Shown here in pieces: positions 42,120-51,800 of a DNA stretch of 64,000 nt. This DNA comes from CAYUZU01 sp964448675 (GTDB taxonomy: Bacteria > Planctomycetota > Phycisphaerae > UBA1845 > Fen-1342). The stretch's first letter is position 1. Each line of letters begins with the position of its first letter. The position numbers and the translations under genes are program-made. The stretch lies in NCBI GenBank assembly GCA_964448675.1, contig CAYUZU010000005.1, forward strand, positions 62,001 to 126,000. The letters are read 5' to 3'. The notes below the pieces were generated by a model, which searched no databases, was not told where the DNA came from, and was given only the letters and a program-made list of their open reading frames with translations.

Positions 42120-43844
42120 ATGCGCATTCAGGTCGCACTGATTGCGCTGCTGGTGGTCGTGTCGGCGGGGGGCGTGCAGGCGGCGCTGGCAGATGAGGAC
42201 GGCCGTGTCTCGTTGACGCGCGTGCTGGCGCACACGCCCGAGGACGCGAGCCTGGTGGTTGTCGTGCCGAGTATCGAGGGCTTCGCCGGCGGCATGCGCG
42301 CATTCGGGGAGCGGCTGGGCTCGTCGTCGGTCGCGGGCACCAGTGGCCGCGACATTCTGACCGGTCCGTTCGGGGCGCCGGGCGACGTGCTCGACACGGC
42401 GGGGCCGCTGGTGATGGCGGTGTCGGCGGCCCATGCCGATCCGGTTCTGATTGGTGGTCTGGGCGCGCTGGCCGACTGGACACCCGCGACGCCGGCGTCG
42501 TCGCTGCCCGCGGGGGTGCAGATTTACGAGCAGGAGCGGCGCGGCTGGTTGGCCGTCGTGGACAACACGATTGCGATCCTGGCGCGCAGCGAGCAGGATC
42601 TGATGCGCGCGGTGCGCTCACGTGGCGAGGTCGGCGCGCGCCTGGCCGAGGCGCACGCGGACTGGCTGCGGCGACAGCACCTGGTGTTGCACGTCGATGT
42701 CAAGCCGTGGCGGGCGGTGATTCACCAGCAGATGGCGGTGGTTTCGCAGGGCGCTTACATGGGGATGGCGGCCTCGGGGCCGGACGCGCAGACGGCGCTG
42801 CAACTCTGGGAGTGGGTGCTCGAGCAGTTCGAGTTGCTGGTGTCGGAGATGGAGACCTACGCGTTGTCGGCGCGGGTGGGCGCGGACGGTATTCGCGTCG
42901 AGGACCGGGCCGCGTTCAGGCCGGGTGGGCGCGTGGTCGGTTACCTGTCACAGGTGAAGCGCTCGCAGCGCGACCTGCTGCGTGGCTTATCGCGCGAGAT
43001 GGGGGCGGCGGTGTTCGCCGCCGAGTGGGAACTGCCGCCGAACGTTCAGACCCTCGACGAAGCCATGGTCAAGGCGATGCTGAAGATGGATCTCTTCCGC
43101 GACAAGGCGGGTGATGCCCGCTTCCAGGAAGCGATGCAGAAGAGCATCGAGCTGTACCGCAAGATGAGCGGGTACAGCGGCATGTTCTCGCGCGACCCGG
43201 ATGGCGAGGGGATGGTCTTCAGCGGTGTGTACCTGACCCGTGACGGGCAGGCGGTGCGTCGCGGCATGCGCTCGGTGATCGAGCTTTGTCCGGATTTGAT
43301 GGCGGCGTGGGGCAGCCTGCCGGGCACGAGCGTGCGGCACGAGGTGTCGCAGGTGGGCCAGGGCGAGGGCGACATGTATCGCTTTGACGTCGATCAGGCG
43401 ACGTGTCCGCGCCGTCCGACGCTGCAGTCGCTGTACGGCCAGGACACGACGCTTTATATGGCGGAGCACCCGGAGGGCGTGGTCTACGCGATGGGCTCGC
43501 GCGCCGGCTCGGAGCAGGTCGTGGAGAACCTGGCGCAGACGCCGCGCAGTTCGCTGCGCGAGAACCCGCGCGTCGCGGCGCTGTTACGCCGCTTCACGCC
43601 CCGGCCGCAGGCGTGCCTGTTGCTGGACCTGCCGGAGATGATGGGAATCGTCGCAGACTCGGTCCGGCAGCAGGGTGGCGTCTTTCCGCCGATGCCGCGC
43701 GGCGGCGACGGCACGGCCCTGGTGGGATTCACGTTCTACCTGGAACCGGCGGCGATTCGCTCGGAGGTGTTTGTGCCCACGCAACCGATCCGCATGATGC
43801 GGGAAGCGTTCGATGCGCCGGGTGCGGCGGAGGGCAAGGAGTAG
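42120..43844 (+). CDS. Secreted protein of unknown function (DUF3352-like)
   Basis: 574 residues with a signal peptide ('LIALLVVVSAGGVQAALA'). The ATG is supported by GGAG. The body alternates beta-rich segments with long charged helices; 'HTPEDASLVVVVPSIEGFAGGM' near the start of the mature protein, and the later 'LVLHVDVKPWRAVI', recall DUF3352-type exported proteins that lack a known role. No catalytic motif is seen. It stands alone: divergent from 41255-41878, with an intrinsic terminator about 200 bp downstream. Confidence 0.6.
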   Translation: MRIQVALIALLVVVSAGGVQAALADEDGRVSLTRVLAHTPEDASLVVVVPSIEGFAGGMRAFGERLGSSSVAGTSGRDILTGPFGAPGDVLDTAGPLVMAVSAAHADPVLIGGLGALADWTPATPASSLPAGVQIYEQERRGWLAVVDNTIAILARSEQDLMRAVRSRGEVGARLAEAHADWLRRQHLVLHVDVKPWRAVIHQQMAVVSQGAYMGMAASGPDAQTALQLWEWVLEQFELLVSEMETYALSARVGADGIRVEDRAAFRPGGRVVGYLSQVKRSQRDLLRGLSREMGAAVFAAEWELPPNVQTLDEAMVKAMLKMDLFRDKAGDARFQEAMQKSIELYRKMSGYSGMFSRDPDGEGMVFSGVYLTRDGQAVRRGMRSVIELCPDLMAAWGSLPGTSVRHEVSQVGQGEGDMYRFDVDQATCPRRPTLQSLYGQDTTLYMAEHPEGVVYAMGSRAGSEQVVENLAQTPRSSLRENPRVAALLRRFTPRPQACLLLDLPEMMGIVADSVRQQGGVFPPMPRGGDGTALVGFTFYLEPAAIRSEVFVPTQPIRMMREAFDAPGAAEGKE

Positions 43845-44043
43845 GGGGACCTCGGCGCGGGGCGGCTGCGCCGGCGGGGTGTTTCGCGGACGTCGCGGCG
43901 GCTCGGTGGAAGTGACCGGACTGGATTGCGGGGGTGTCGTTCGCGGCGGCGTTCCTTAATTCACGTCAGGCGCCACTTGGCCGATGACTTCCACGTTAGG
44001 CTGTGGGTCACCGCTCGTTTTGGTGAGCGGGCAGTCTGGCTTG
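43845..44043. other. Intergenic stretch upstream of the terminator; possible RNA leader
   Basis: No gene is seen. The segment 44008-44030 can fold two ways: TCACC with GGTGA, or CCGCTC with GAGCGG. Together with the terminator at 44044-44083, this resembles the 3' part of a structured RNA. No convincing promoter was found for a separate transcript. Confidence 0.3.
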
Positions 44044-44083
44044 GAGGGTCCGAGTACGGCGAGCTCGGACTCTCTCTTTTTTT
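44044..44083 (+). terminator. Intrinsic terminator
   Basis: GAGGGTCCGAG (44044-44054) pairs with CTCGGACTCTC (44064-44074) with one G-T pair and a 9-nt loop, then TTTTTTT at 44077-44083. It is one of the few strong U-tract terminators in the window, about 200 bp after the nearest upstream stop codon. Confidence 0.75.
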
Positions 44084-44170
44084 GCGCTGATCGAACGGGC
44101 GGCATCATCGAGCGGCCGCAAGGCCGTTGCTGCCGCGCCGATAAACTCGCGGGGCTTCCGGCAGCGGATG

Positions 44171-44199
44171 TTGACAGTCCGGGCTCACCCATCTACAAC
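44171..44199 (+). promoter_or_regulatory. Sigma-70-type promoter for the GT2 gene
   Basis: TTGACA (44171-44176, perfect -35), a 17-bp spacer and TACAAC (44194-44199, 4 of 6). The start site would be near 44206, about 66 nt before the coding start. Confidence 0.6.
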
Positions 44200-44271
44200 T
44201 TTGAAACTGGGTTTTGCGGCCGGTGTGGGTCGCCGCGAGCGGTCTGATAAGTCACGGAGCGGGGCTAGGCC

Positions 44272-45885
44272 TTGCATTCCTACATCGAAATCGCCTGTCT
44301 GATCCTCTTTTTCGTACTGATCGCGCTGCCGAGTCTGTACGGCTTTCACATGTACCTGTTGATGTTTCTCGCCCAGCGTCGGCGGCGGCGGGTGCGCGAG
44401 GAGCAGCGGCGCGTCATCGAGCGTTATCAGCAGGAGACGGCCGAGGATGCCTGGCCCACCGTCACGACGCAGATTCCGCTCTATAACGAGGTATCGGTCG
44501 CGCGGCGGATCATCGAGGCGGCGGCACGGATGGACTATCCGGTCGATCGCCACGAGGTGCAGGTGCTCGACGACAGCACGGACGATACGCGTTTCGTCGT
44601 CGACGAGGTGGCGGCCGAGCTGCGGTCGCGCGGCTATGACGTGAAGGTCGTGCGGCGGCCGAACCGCGAGCATTACAAGGCGGGGGCCCTGGCGCATGGG
44701 CTGCAACAGGCGCGCGGCGAGTTCGTCGCGGTGTTCGACGCGGACTTCGTGCCGAGCTCCGGCTTTCTGCGGCGGATGATTCCGCTGTTCGATGGGCGCG
44801 ACGACGTGTGTTGCGTGCAGGGACGCTGGGGGCATCTGAACGTCGAGGAGAGCTGGGTCACGCAGGCGCTGAGCCTGGGGCTCGACCTGCACTTCGCGTT
44901 GGAGCAGAGCGCGCGCAACTGGAGCGGGCTGCTGATGAGCTTCAACGGCACGGGGGGCATCTGGCGCAAGGTGGCAATCGACGATCCGCGCGTCGGTGGC
45001 TGGAGCGGGGACACGATCACCGAAGACCTGGATCTGTCGTATCGGGCGCAGCTCGCCGGCTGGCGAATGATCTACAACATCGATGAAGAGTGTCCGTCGG
45101 AGATCCCGTCGGACGTGGACGCGCTCAAGACGCAGCAGCGGCGCTGGGCGACCGGCACGATTCAGACGGCGCGCAAGCTGGTGCCGGCGGTCTGGCGCTC
45201 GCCGGAATTGTCGCTGGCGCAGAAGCTCGAAGCGACGATTCACATGAGTCAGTACGCCATTTCATTGCCGATGTTGGTCGTCGCGGTGATCGGGCGACTG
45301 TTGCCGACGATGCTGACGGGCGACCAGTGGCCCGAGTGGATCCAATGGCTCTGTGCGAGTTTCCTGCTGGCGGCGGTGGCCCCGTGGGTGGCGTACGTGA
45401 ACGCGAGCTACTCGCTGGGCAAGGGGCTGCCCGGGCCGATCCGCATTCTGAAGCTCACGATGCTGGGGCTGGGGTTGTGTTTGAACAACGCGCTCGCCGT
45501 CGTGGTGGGCCTTTTTCAGCGGGGTGGCGAGTTCGTGCGGACGCCCAAGTCGGGCAGCACGCGGACCGGGTCGCGCGCCAGCGTGTACAAGAGTCTGCGC
45601 AGCCGCCTCTGGGTCGTGGAGCTGGTGCTCGGTGTGTGGTGCCTGGCACAATGGGCTTACTTCGTGCCGATGGACGGGATCGGCGGGTTTTTCCTGCTGC
45701 TCTACGCGATGGGGCTGATCGCGATGGGCTGGGGCTCGGCGCCGTGGTCGGCGGGGCGCCAGCGCGTGACGCGCGTGCGCACCGTGCCGGTGAGCAAGGT
45801 GCCCACCGCACCTGTCGGCAGCCTGCCGCAAGGCAGCAAGACGGCGCGGGCCGAAGCGCTGACGGCGTCGTCGACACAGTCGTGA
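44272..45885 (+). CDS. Membrane glycosyltransferase, family 2 (cellulose-synthase-like)
   Basis: 537 residues. An N-terminal membrane helix (about 5-33) leads into a cytoplasmic GT-A domain with the processive-synthase set: 'VLDDSTDDT' (first Asp pair), 'VFDADFVPS' (DxD), 'ITEDLDLSYR' (catalytic TED) and 'QQRRWATG' (QxxRW). Four to six helices follow (about 320-490). This is the pattern of cellulose-, glucomannan- or cyclic-glucan-type synthases, which couple chain growth to export. No PilZ domain or accessory bcs genes are nearby, so the polymer is open. The start is TTG at 44272, and the promoter at 44171-44199 fits. It converges on the next gene with a 7-bp gap. Confidence 0.85.
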   Translation: MHSYIEIACLILFFVLIALPSLYGFHMYLLMFLAQRRRRRVREEQRRVIERYQQETAEDAWPTVTTQIPLYNEVSVARRIIEAAARMDYPVDRHEVQVLDDSTDDTRFVVDEVAAELRSRGYDVKVVRRPNREHYKAGALAHGLQQARGEFVAVFDADFVPSSGFLRRMIPLFDGRDDVCCVQGRWGHLNVEESWVTQALSLGLDLHFALEQSARNWSGLLMSFNGTGGIWRKVAIDDPRVGGWSGDTITEDLDLSYRAQLAGWRMIYNIDEECPSEIPSDVDALKTQQRRWATGTIQTARKLVPAVWRSPELSLAQKLEATIHMSQYAISLPMLVVAVIGRLLPTMLTGDQWPEWIQWLCASFLLAAVAPWVAYVNASYSLGKGLPGPIRILKLTMLGLGLCLNNALAVVVGLFQRGGEFVRTPKSGSTRTGSRASVYKSLRSRLWVVELVLGVWCLAQWAYFVPMDGIGGFFLLLYAMGLIAMGWGSAPWSAGRQRVTRVRTVPVSKVPTAPVGSLPQGSKTARAEALTASSTQS

Positions 45886-45892
45886 ATCGCTG

Positions 45893-48082
45893 TTAGCTCT
45901 CAGCCGGGGGTTGTGGGTCATTCGTCCGCGTCGGATTGGGCATTGCGGGTTGCGGGTCCTCGCGCCCGCTGGGTGGCTTGACCGGAATGGGGGTGAAGTC
46001 GACAGTGCCCGCCGCGCGGTCCACGCCGACGGAGAAGTTGCGATCCTGCCAGTTGGGCGAATCGGGCGGGTCGAGCCAGTGCGTGTTGTCGGTCCAGTCT
46101 CCCCAGTAGGTATCAGCGCCACCGACGTCGAGGAACAGGCCGAGCGAGGTCGTGTCGGCGAAGTACGTGGCGACGCCGCCGCGGGCGCGAAAGCGTTCGC
46201 TGTTTTGCGCGTGGCCGGGGCGCTCGATCTTCCTGGTGCGGTAGGTGTCGTCGCCGGCGGTGTCGATGAGCATCGCGACGCTGCGGTTGAGGGAGAAGCC
46301 CAGGCCGCTGTTGTCGACGCTGTAGAGGTCGTCGCCGCCGATGTTGACGAGCAGCGCGATGGTGAAGTCATGGGCCCAGGCCAAGGCGATGTGTGAATTC
46401 TCCTCGGCCAGGTGGCGGTCATTGCCGGCTTCATCGACCAGCGCGCCGATGCAGAAGTGGGCGCCGCTGCCCTGGGTGTAGGCGACGCCGTTGTAGTGGT
46501 CGTCGCCGCCGCGGTCGTGCAACAGGCCGATGCCGAACCAGTAACCCGTGCCCATGGACCAGTTGCCGGCGCGGTAATGGTCATGGCCGGCCCCATCCAG
46601 CAGCGCCCCGAGGCCGCCGGCCCAGCTGTGCCCGTCGCTGCCGTCGCCCCGGCGACCAAGGCCGCAACCCTGCACGTTGGAGACGGCGACGTCGTTGTCG
46701 GGCGAGTGGTAGGAGGGGCGCCTGGTGACGGAGTGTTTCCTTTCGGCGGTGTAATGGTCGTCCCCGGTGCGGTCCGCGAGAATGCCCACACCGTTGGGAC
46801 CGCCCATGCCCTGACCCTCGCCCCAGATGAAGTACCGGTCGTCGCCGCTGACGTCGAAGAGCAGGCCGACGCCGAAGTAGCCGCAGCCCTGGCCGCTGAA
46901 GTGATGGTGGTAGGTGTCATGCCCGTCGAGGTCGGCGAGCAGGCCGAAGCCGAACTGGCCGACGCCCTGGGCGTAGCGGTGGGCGTGGTACTGGTCGTTG
47001 CCGGTGGCATCGAGCAGGACGCCGACGCCGGTGAGACCGGCGCCCTGGGCGGGCTGTTGGTTGGCCTGGTAGGTGTCGTCACCGGCGAGGTCGAGGACGA
47101 GGCTGATGGGGTGGGTCGGGCTCGCGCCGCCGGCGTTGCCGCGGTAGGTGTCATTGCCGCCGAGGTCGACGAGGAGCAGCGTGGCGGTGCCGTCGTGCTG
47201 GTCGGCGTCGTTGCCGCCGACGCGAATCCAGCCCCAGGGGGTTTCCCACGCAAAGCGCGGCGACGCGTGGTCGCGGCGCTGGGCGGCCTGGTGCTCGGCT
47301 TGCCAGGCCTGGAGCTGGAGGCGGGCGAGGTCGAGGGCGTCGACGCATTTCTGGGCGGCGTACCACAGGCTGGCCTCGTCCCAAGTGCGGGCGACGTCGT
47401 CCATCGCCGGGCGGTAATCGTGAGCGTCGATCATTTCGCGGCCCACGTCGTAATTGGTGGCGACGGCGCGGCGGTCGGCGGCGTCGACGTTGCGGAACGC
47501 GAGGTCGGTCCAGCGGCGAGCCTCGATGATGTGCAGCACGAGCTGGCCGAGGATCCGGCTGACCGCCGGGTCGAGCTTGTCGGCTCTGGCCTTCAGCTCT
47601 TCGGGAATGCGCGGATAGGGCAGTTTCATGCCGAAGGTGTGAGCGCGTGTGTCGCGTCCGGCCGCCTGGTAGAGGGCGAGGATGGCTTCGTCGAGGGGTG
47701 TTTCCGGCGCGAGGTTGTTGGCGGTGTAGCCGCGAAAGCCGCCGAACTGCGGGTCGATACCGAGGCGCTGGGTGGCCTGGAAGAGGCTGCGGCTGTTGCG
47801 GCCGAGGTCTTGTTTGGCGAGTTCGGCGGGGTCGAGACGTTGCCAGGCGGTCTCGCCGAGGGTGCGTGCGTAGGTGATGGTGTCGAGCGGCTGGTTGAAC
47901 AGCGCGTCGAACGCGCGGTGTTTGTATGGGACGTGGGGGAAGCGCGGCCACCAGCCCTTGGGGCGCCAGCCGAGGTCGGCGCGCCGCAGCCCGACGAGGG
48001 CGAGGGTGTCGTCGAGGGCGTCGGCGTGGAGCGCGGGGACAATGATCAGGAGGGTGATCAACGGGAGCCGGACGGATTTCAT
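45893..48082 (-). CDS. Secreted protein with a solenoid-like G-x-D-x-Y repeat domain
   Basis: 729 residues from the ATG at 48080-48082, with AAAGG 8 nt upstream; GTG three codons earlier is less likely. The signal peptide is 'LPLITLLIIVPALHADA'. Residues about 25-270 are helical and unrecognised. About 285-665 carries some ten repeats of about 25-40 residues with the pattern 'GxGxLxDxxGxDxY', for example 'GVGVLLDATGNDQYHAHRYA' and 'GFGLLADLDGHDTYHHHFSG'. Spacers often read QGxGxxG. The Gly/Asp pattern recalls calcium-binding RTX beta-rolls but does not match the GGxGxDxLx nonapeptide. It could form a beta-solenoid on the cell surface. No enzyme motif was found. Confidence 0.75.
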   Translation of the reverse strand: MKSVRLPLITLLIIVPALHADALDDTLALVGLRRADLGWRPKGWWPRFPHVPYKHRAFDALFNQPLDTITYARTLGETAWQRLDPAELAKQDLGRNSRSLFQATQRLGIDPQFGGFRGYTANNLAPETPLDEAILALYQAAGRDTRAHTFGMKLPYPRIPEELKARADKLDPAVSRILGQLVLHIIEARRWTDLAFRNVDAADRRAVATNYDVGREMIDAHDYRPAMDDVARTWDEASLWYAAQKCVDALDLARLQLQAWQAEHQAAQRRDHASPRFAWETPWGWIRVGGNDADQHDGTATLLLVDLGGNDTYRGNAGGASPTHPISLVLDLAGDDTYQANQQPAQGAGLTGVGVLLDATGNDQYHAHRYAQGVGQFGFGLLADLDGHDTYHHHFSGQGCGYFGVGLLFDVSGDDRYFIWGEGQGMGGPNGVGILADRTGDDHYTAERKHSVTRRPSYHSPDNDVAVSNVQGCGLGRRGDGSDGHSWAGGLGALLDGAGHDHYRAGNWSMGTGYWFGIGLLHDRGGDDHYNGVAYTQGSGAHFCIGALVDEAGNDRHLAEENSHIALAWAHDFTIALLVNIGGDDLYSVDNSGLGFSLNRSVAMLIDTAGDDTYRTRKIERPGHAQNSERFRARGGVATYFADTTSLGLFLDVGGADTYWGDWTDNTHWLDPPDSPNWQDRNFSVGVDRAAGTVDFTPIPVKPPSGREDPQPAMPNPTRTNDPQPPAES

Positions 48083-48470
48083 GACGCGCACCTTTCAACA
48101 AGCGGGTTGGCACCCAAAGTCGGGCGGTGATCTGGCCGATGCAGCGAAGGGGTGTGTACCCGGACGTGTTGCCGGGTGTCAACGTATGGTTGGCGGGCTG
48201 AGCAGGATCATGGTGCAGGGGTGTGCCGGGAAACGCGGGACACTTGGTGGCGAGTTGGTGGCGGCTGGTTATCGTGACATTGGCAGACGCCGGATGATTC
48301 GTGTGAGACATGCTGGTGTAGTTAATGGTTATCGGACACGTGCATCCGGCGCAGGCGTGCGCGTTTCGCTGTCGGTGGGGGACGGTTTAAACGTTCCAGC
48401 TTATGCCGCAACGGCTTACAGAGCGCGAGCTTACCGGACACCGGGGGAGCGCAGGGCATGTCGATTTTGC
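48083..48470. other. Intergenic region of lower GC, no gene seen
   Basis: About 390 bp between the repeat protein and the promoter at 48471. Composition is less GC-rich than the flanks. A minus-strand open frame that reaches in from 48764 has no family features. The promoter of the repeat-protein gene must lie here but is not obvious. Confidence 0.4.
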
Positions 48471-48498
48471 TTGACACGGGGGTCCGAGCCCCGATACT
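48471..48498 (+). promoter_or_regulatory. Strong sigma-70-type promoter for the 1531-residue protein
   Basis: TTGACA (48471-48476), a 16-bp spacer and GATACT (48493-48498, 4 of 6). The start would be near 48505, so the leader is about 340 nt. Confidence 0.6.
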
Positions 48499-48844
48499 TT
48501 AAGGCATGGCGTAGTGGACGCAGGGAACGGCGGCTTGCCACACGCCAATGCGCTAGGGATGTGGTTGCGAGCGTAAAGAAGCATCACTCCCGTTATGGCA
48601 TATCGAAGCAGCTTAGCGGAGACGGCTATGCCGGTAGGTGGATGGACGCCGGATTCGACCATGGATTGAGGTCGGCGTCCGTTGTTATCGACCGGCTTGC
48701 GGAGGAAAGAGCACGCACTTCGAAGCGAACAGCATTTGTAATGGGCGCGACCGCGGTCCCTCAAGGGCCACGCAGGGCCGTGGTCGTATCAGTCACTCAC
48801 AGGGATGAAGGCACATCTCGGTTCTTGTAAGGAAGGAAAAAGAC
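48499..48844 (+). promoter_or_regulatory. Long structured 5' leader of the 1531-residue protein
   Basis: About 340 nt without an ORF of note. Near its 3' end, 48748-48761 can pair with 48774-48786 in a stem of about 13 bp with one bulge, and a smaller CCC-TCAA-GGG hairpin (48758-48767) excludes part of it. The ribosome-binding site AAGGAAGGA lies at 48830-48838. No known riboswitch motif was recognised. Confidence 0.4.
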
Positions 48845-51800
48845 ATGCGCAAATTGACAGTGGCGATTGGAGTCAGCCTCTTATGTTGTAGCTTCGCGTT
48901 GGCGGACGCCGACCAGTCCGTCAAGGTGAAGTCCAAGCAGCAGGCACCGACGCTGCAGGGCAGTGCCAAGGCTGACGTTACGCAAGAGTTGTCGGCCGAC
49001 AAGGTGAATCCCTCGCAGCCCCAGGCGGTGAAGTCGCGGGGTCTGAGCGCCGCGGCCAACGATCCCCAGGGCGTTCAGGAGCTGCGGATCGTCACGGCGC
49101 CGGAAGGGACGAAGGGCACGTCGCGCTCGCGCACCGGCGACAACACCTGTGACGACCCGGTGCTCATTCCGGCGCCCCCGGTCGGCGATCCGTTGATTTA
49201 CACGGACGAGCTCCGCTGGCGTTACCCGGGTGACAACCTGTGGGACTGGGACTTCGAGCATGACATCACCTGCGGTGATCTGCGAAGTCAGATTAACCTG
49301 ACCTGGTACAAGTTCACCGCGACGCACTCGACCGTCCGGATCAGTACCTGTGCGGAGCATCCCAACCGGCCGCCGATTCCGGACACCAAGATCGCGCTGC
49401 TGGAAGGTGACATCTGCGGCCTGCAGACCGAGCTGGCGTGTAACGACGACTTCGGCTGCCTGACGTCGGATTACCCGCCGGACTGGGACGGCCTGGGTTC
49501 GCAGCTCGAGTACAGCGGCCTGACGGTCGGCGACGAGTACTTCGTCGTCGTTTGCCACACGGCGGTCTGTGCCGGCGATGATTGCAGCTACACGTTCGGG
49601 TCGTACAACATCTCCATCGAGAACGACGACTTCGAGGTCTGCACGATTCAGTGCACCGGCCGCAACGAGCGGGAGTACGATCCCAGCAGCTGGCCGTTCA
49701 ACGACGGCTGCGAGATGCCGGCGGAATTCCCGGTCGCGTTCAGCGAGATCGAGTGCGGCGAGACCATCTGTGGCACCAGCTACAAGAACTTCGGTCTGGG
49801 CGCCTCGGGCGACGTCGACTACTACGAGCTGTACCTGATGTCGCCGGGCAGCATCAACCTGAGCTTCGAGGCCGAGTTCGCGGCCGAGTTCGCGATCGTG
49901 CAGCCGGGCAGCCCGGATCCCTGCATGGGTTATTCGGACCTGGTGAGCACGGTGGTTGACGAGTGCACGCCGGGTACGCTGTCGCAGGCGGGCCTGAGTG
50001 CCGGCATCTACTGGCTGCGGGTGCAGTGTGATCCGGACAATCCGGGCGCAGTGCAGAGCGGCAAGAAGTATCGCCTGACCGTGACGAGCTCGTGCGCAAC
50101 CGCGACCGGCGCCTGCTGCGTGGGCACCGATTGCACGCCGCAGACCCGCGCGGACTGCGAGGGCAACGGCGGGACGTTCTGGGGCCAGGGTGTGGCTTGT
50201 GCCGACGTGGCCTGCTACGAGTGCCCGTCGCCGCACACCCCCGAGTTCGAGCAGGATTGCTTCGACGGTTGGACCGACAGCTTCAATGCGGGCTGCGGTT
50301 TCGACGAGTTCGGCACGGCGTTCAACAGTGAGATCAACTGTGGCGACGTGATCTGCGGGACCGCCGGCACGCACGTGACCAACAACGAGAACCGTCGTGA
50401 CAATGACTACTACTACCTGTTCCAGCTGCCGGTGGACCCGGGCATGTCGGTTCAGCTCAATGCCGAAGTCGTGGCCGAGTTCCCGGTGGAGCTGTTGCTG
50501 ATCACTTTCGCCGACTACACCAACCCGTGCCCGTCGTTCATCGTGGCGTCGGAAGCGCACGGCTTGCCGGGCGAGATCGTGTCGACCTCGTACTGCTACA
50601 CCCGTCCGGATCCGGCCCCGGTGAACCCGCTGGCCGGTGAGGCGTGGGTGATCGTGCGTCCGTGGATCCGCGGTGGCACGCGCGAGATTCCGTGCGGTGT
50701 CGAGTACACGCTCGAGCTGAGTTGTGGTCCGTGTGACCCGGGCGCCTGCTGCCTGCCGACCGGCTGTGTGGAAGGCTACGACACCGACACCTGTGCCGCG
50801 GAAGGCGGTACGTTCGGTGGTTCGGGATCGACCTGTGCCGACATCTGCTGCCCGCCGCATGACGGCGTGCCGCTGGAGAACGAGCCGGACTGCGGCCAGC
50901 CGAACGATACGGTCAACGGTGGCTGCAATGACATCCCGAACTTCGTGGTGGACGACACCTCGCTCTACACGGCCGGTAGCAGTGTCTGGGGCACCAGCCT
51001 GTGGGATGGCAACACCCGTGACACCGACTGGTACGCGTACGAGCACCTCGGTGGTGACCTGAACTTCTGCGTGATCGCCGACTTCATCGCGCAGCCGCTG
51101 GTCATCTACCAGGGCAACCCGAACCCGGCGGATCCGAACTACCCGTGCGACGATTATTCGATCGTGGCCGGTGAGGCGGCCCCGGCGGCGTGCGAGGAGT
51201 TCTGCCTGACGGTCGTGAATGCGCAGCCTGGCATGTACTGGCTGTGGATGGGTCCGGACTTCGACCTGAACGAGCCGTTCGCGTGCGGCAAGGCCTACCT
51301 GGCCTCGGTGTACACCGAGCAGACCGGTGCCTGCTGCTTCCCGGATGAGTCCTGCCAGCAACTGGACGAGGCGACCTGCACGGGGCAGGGCGGCGCGTTC
51401 CAGGGTCCGGGGTCGGACTGTGCCCCGAATCCGTGCTGCACGGCCGTCGAGTGCCCGGTGGGCGCGGCGGACGAAAACGAGCCGGACTGCGGTACGCCGG
51501 AAGACACGGTCAACGGTGGCTGCAACTCGCTGCCGAACTACGTGGCCGACGAGACCTCGCTGTACAACGCCGGCAGCACCGTCTGTGGCACGAGCCTGTA
51601 CAACGGCAGCACGCGTGACACCGACTGGTACCTGTACAACCACGTGGGAGGCGACATCAACTTCTGCGTGACGGCGGACTTCCTGGTTCAGCCGCTGATC
51701 ATTTACCAGGGCAACCCGGATCCGCAGGACCCGAATTACCCGTGCGATGATTACACGATCTTGGCGGGTGAGACGGCGCCGAGCGATTGCGGCGAGTTCT

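Noticed and set aside
48387..48764. Minus-strand 125-codon open frame in the leader region
   Set aside because: It has no family features, odd Cys/Ser/Pro composition and no SD, and overlaps the predicted promoter and leader of the strong plus-strand gene.
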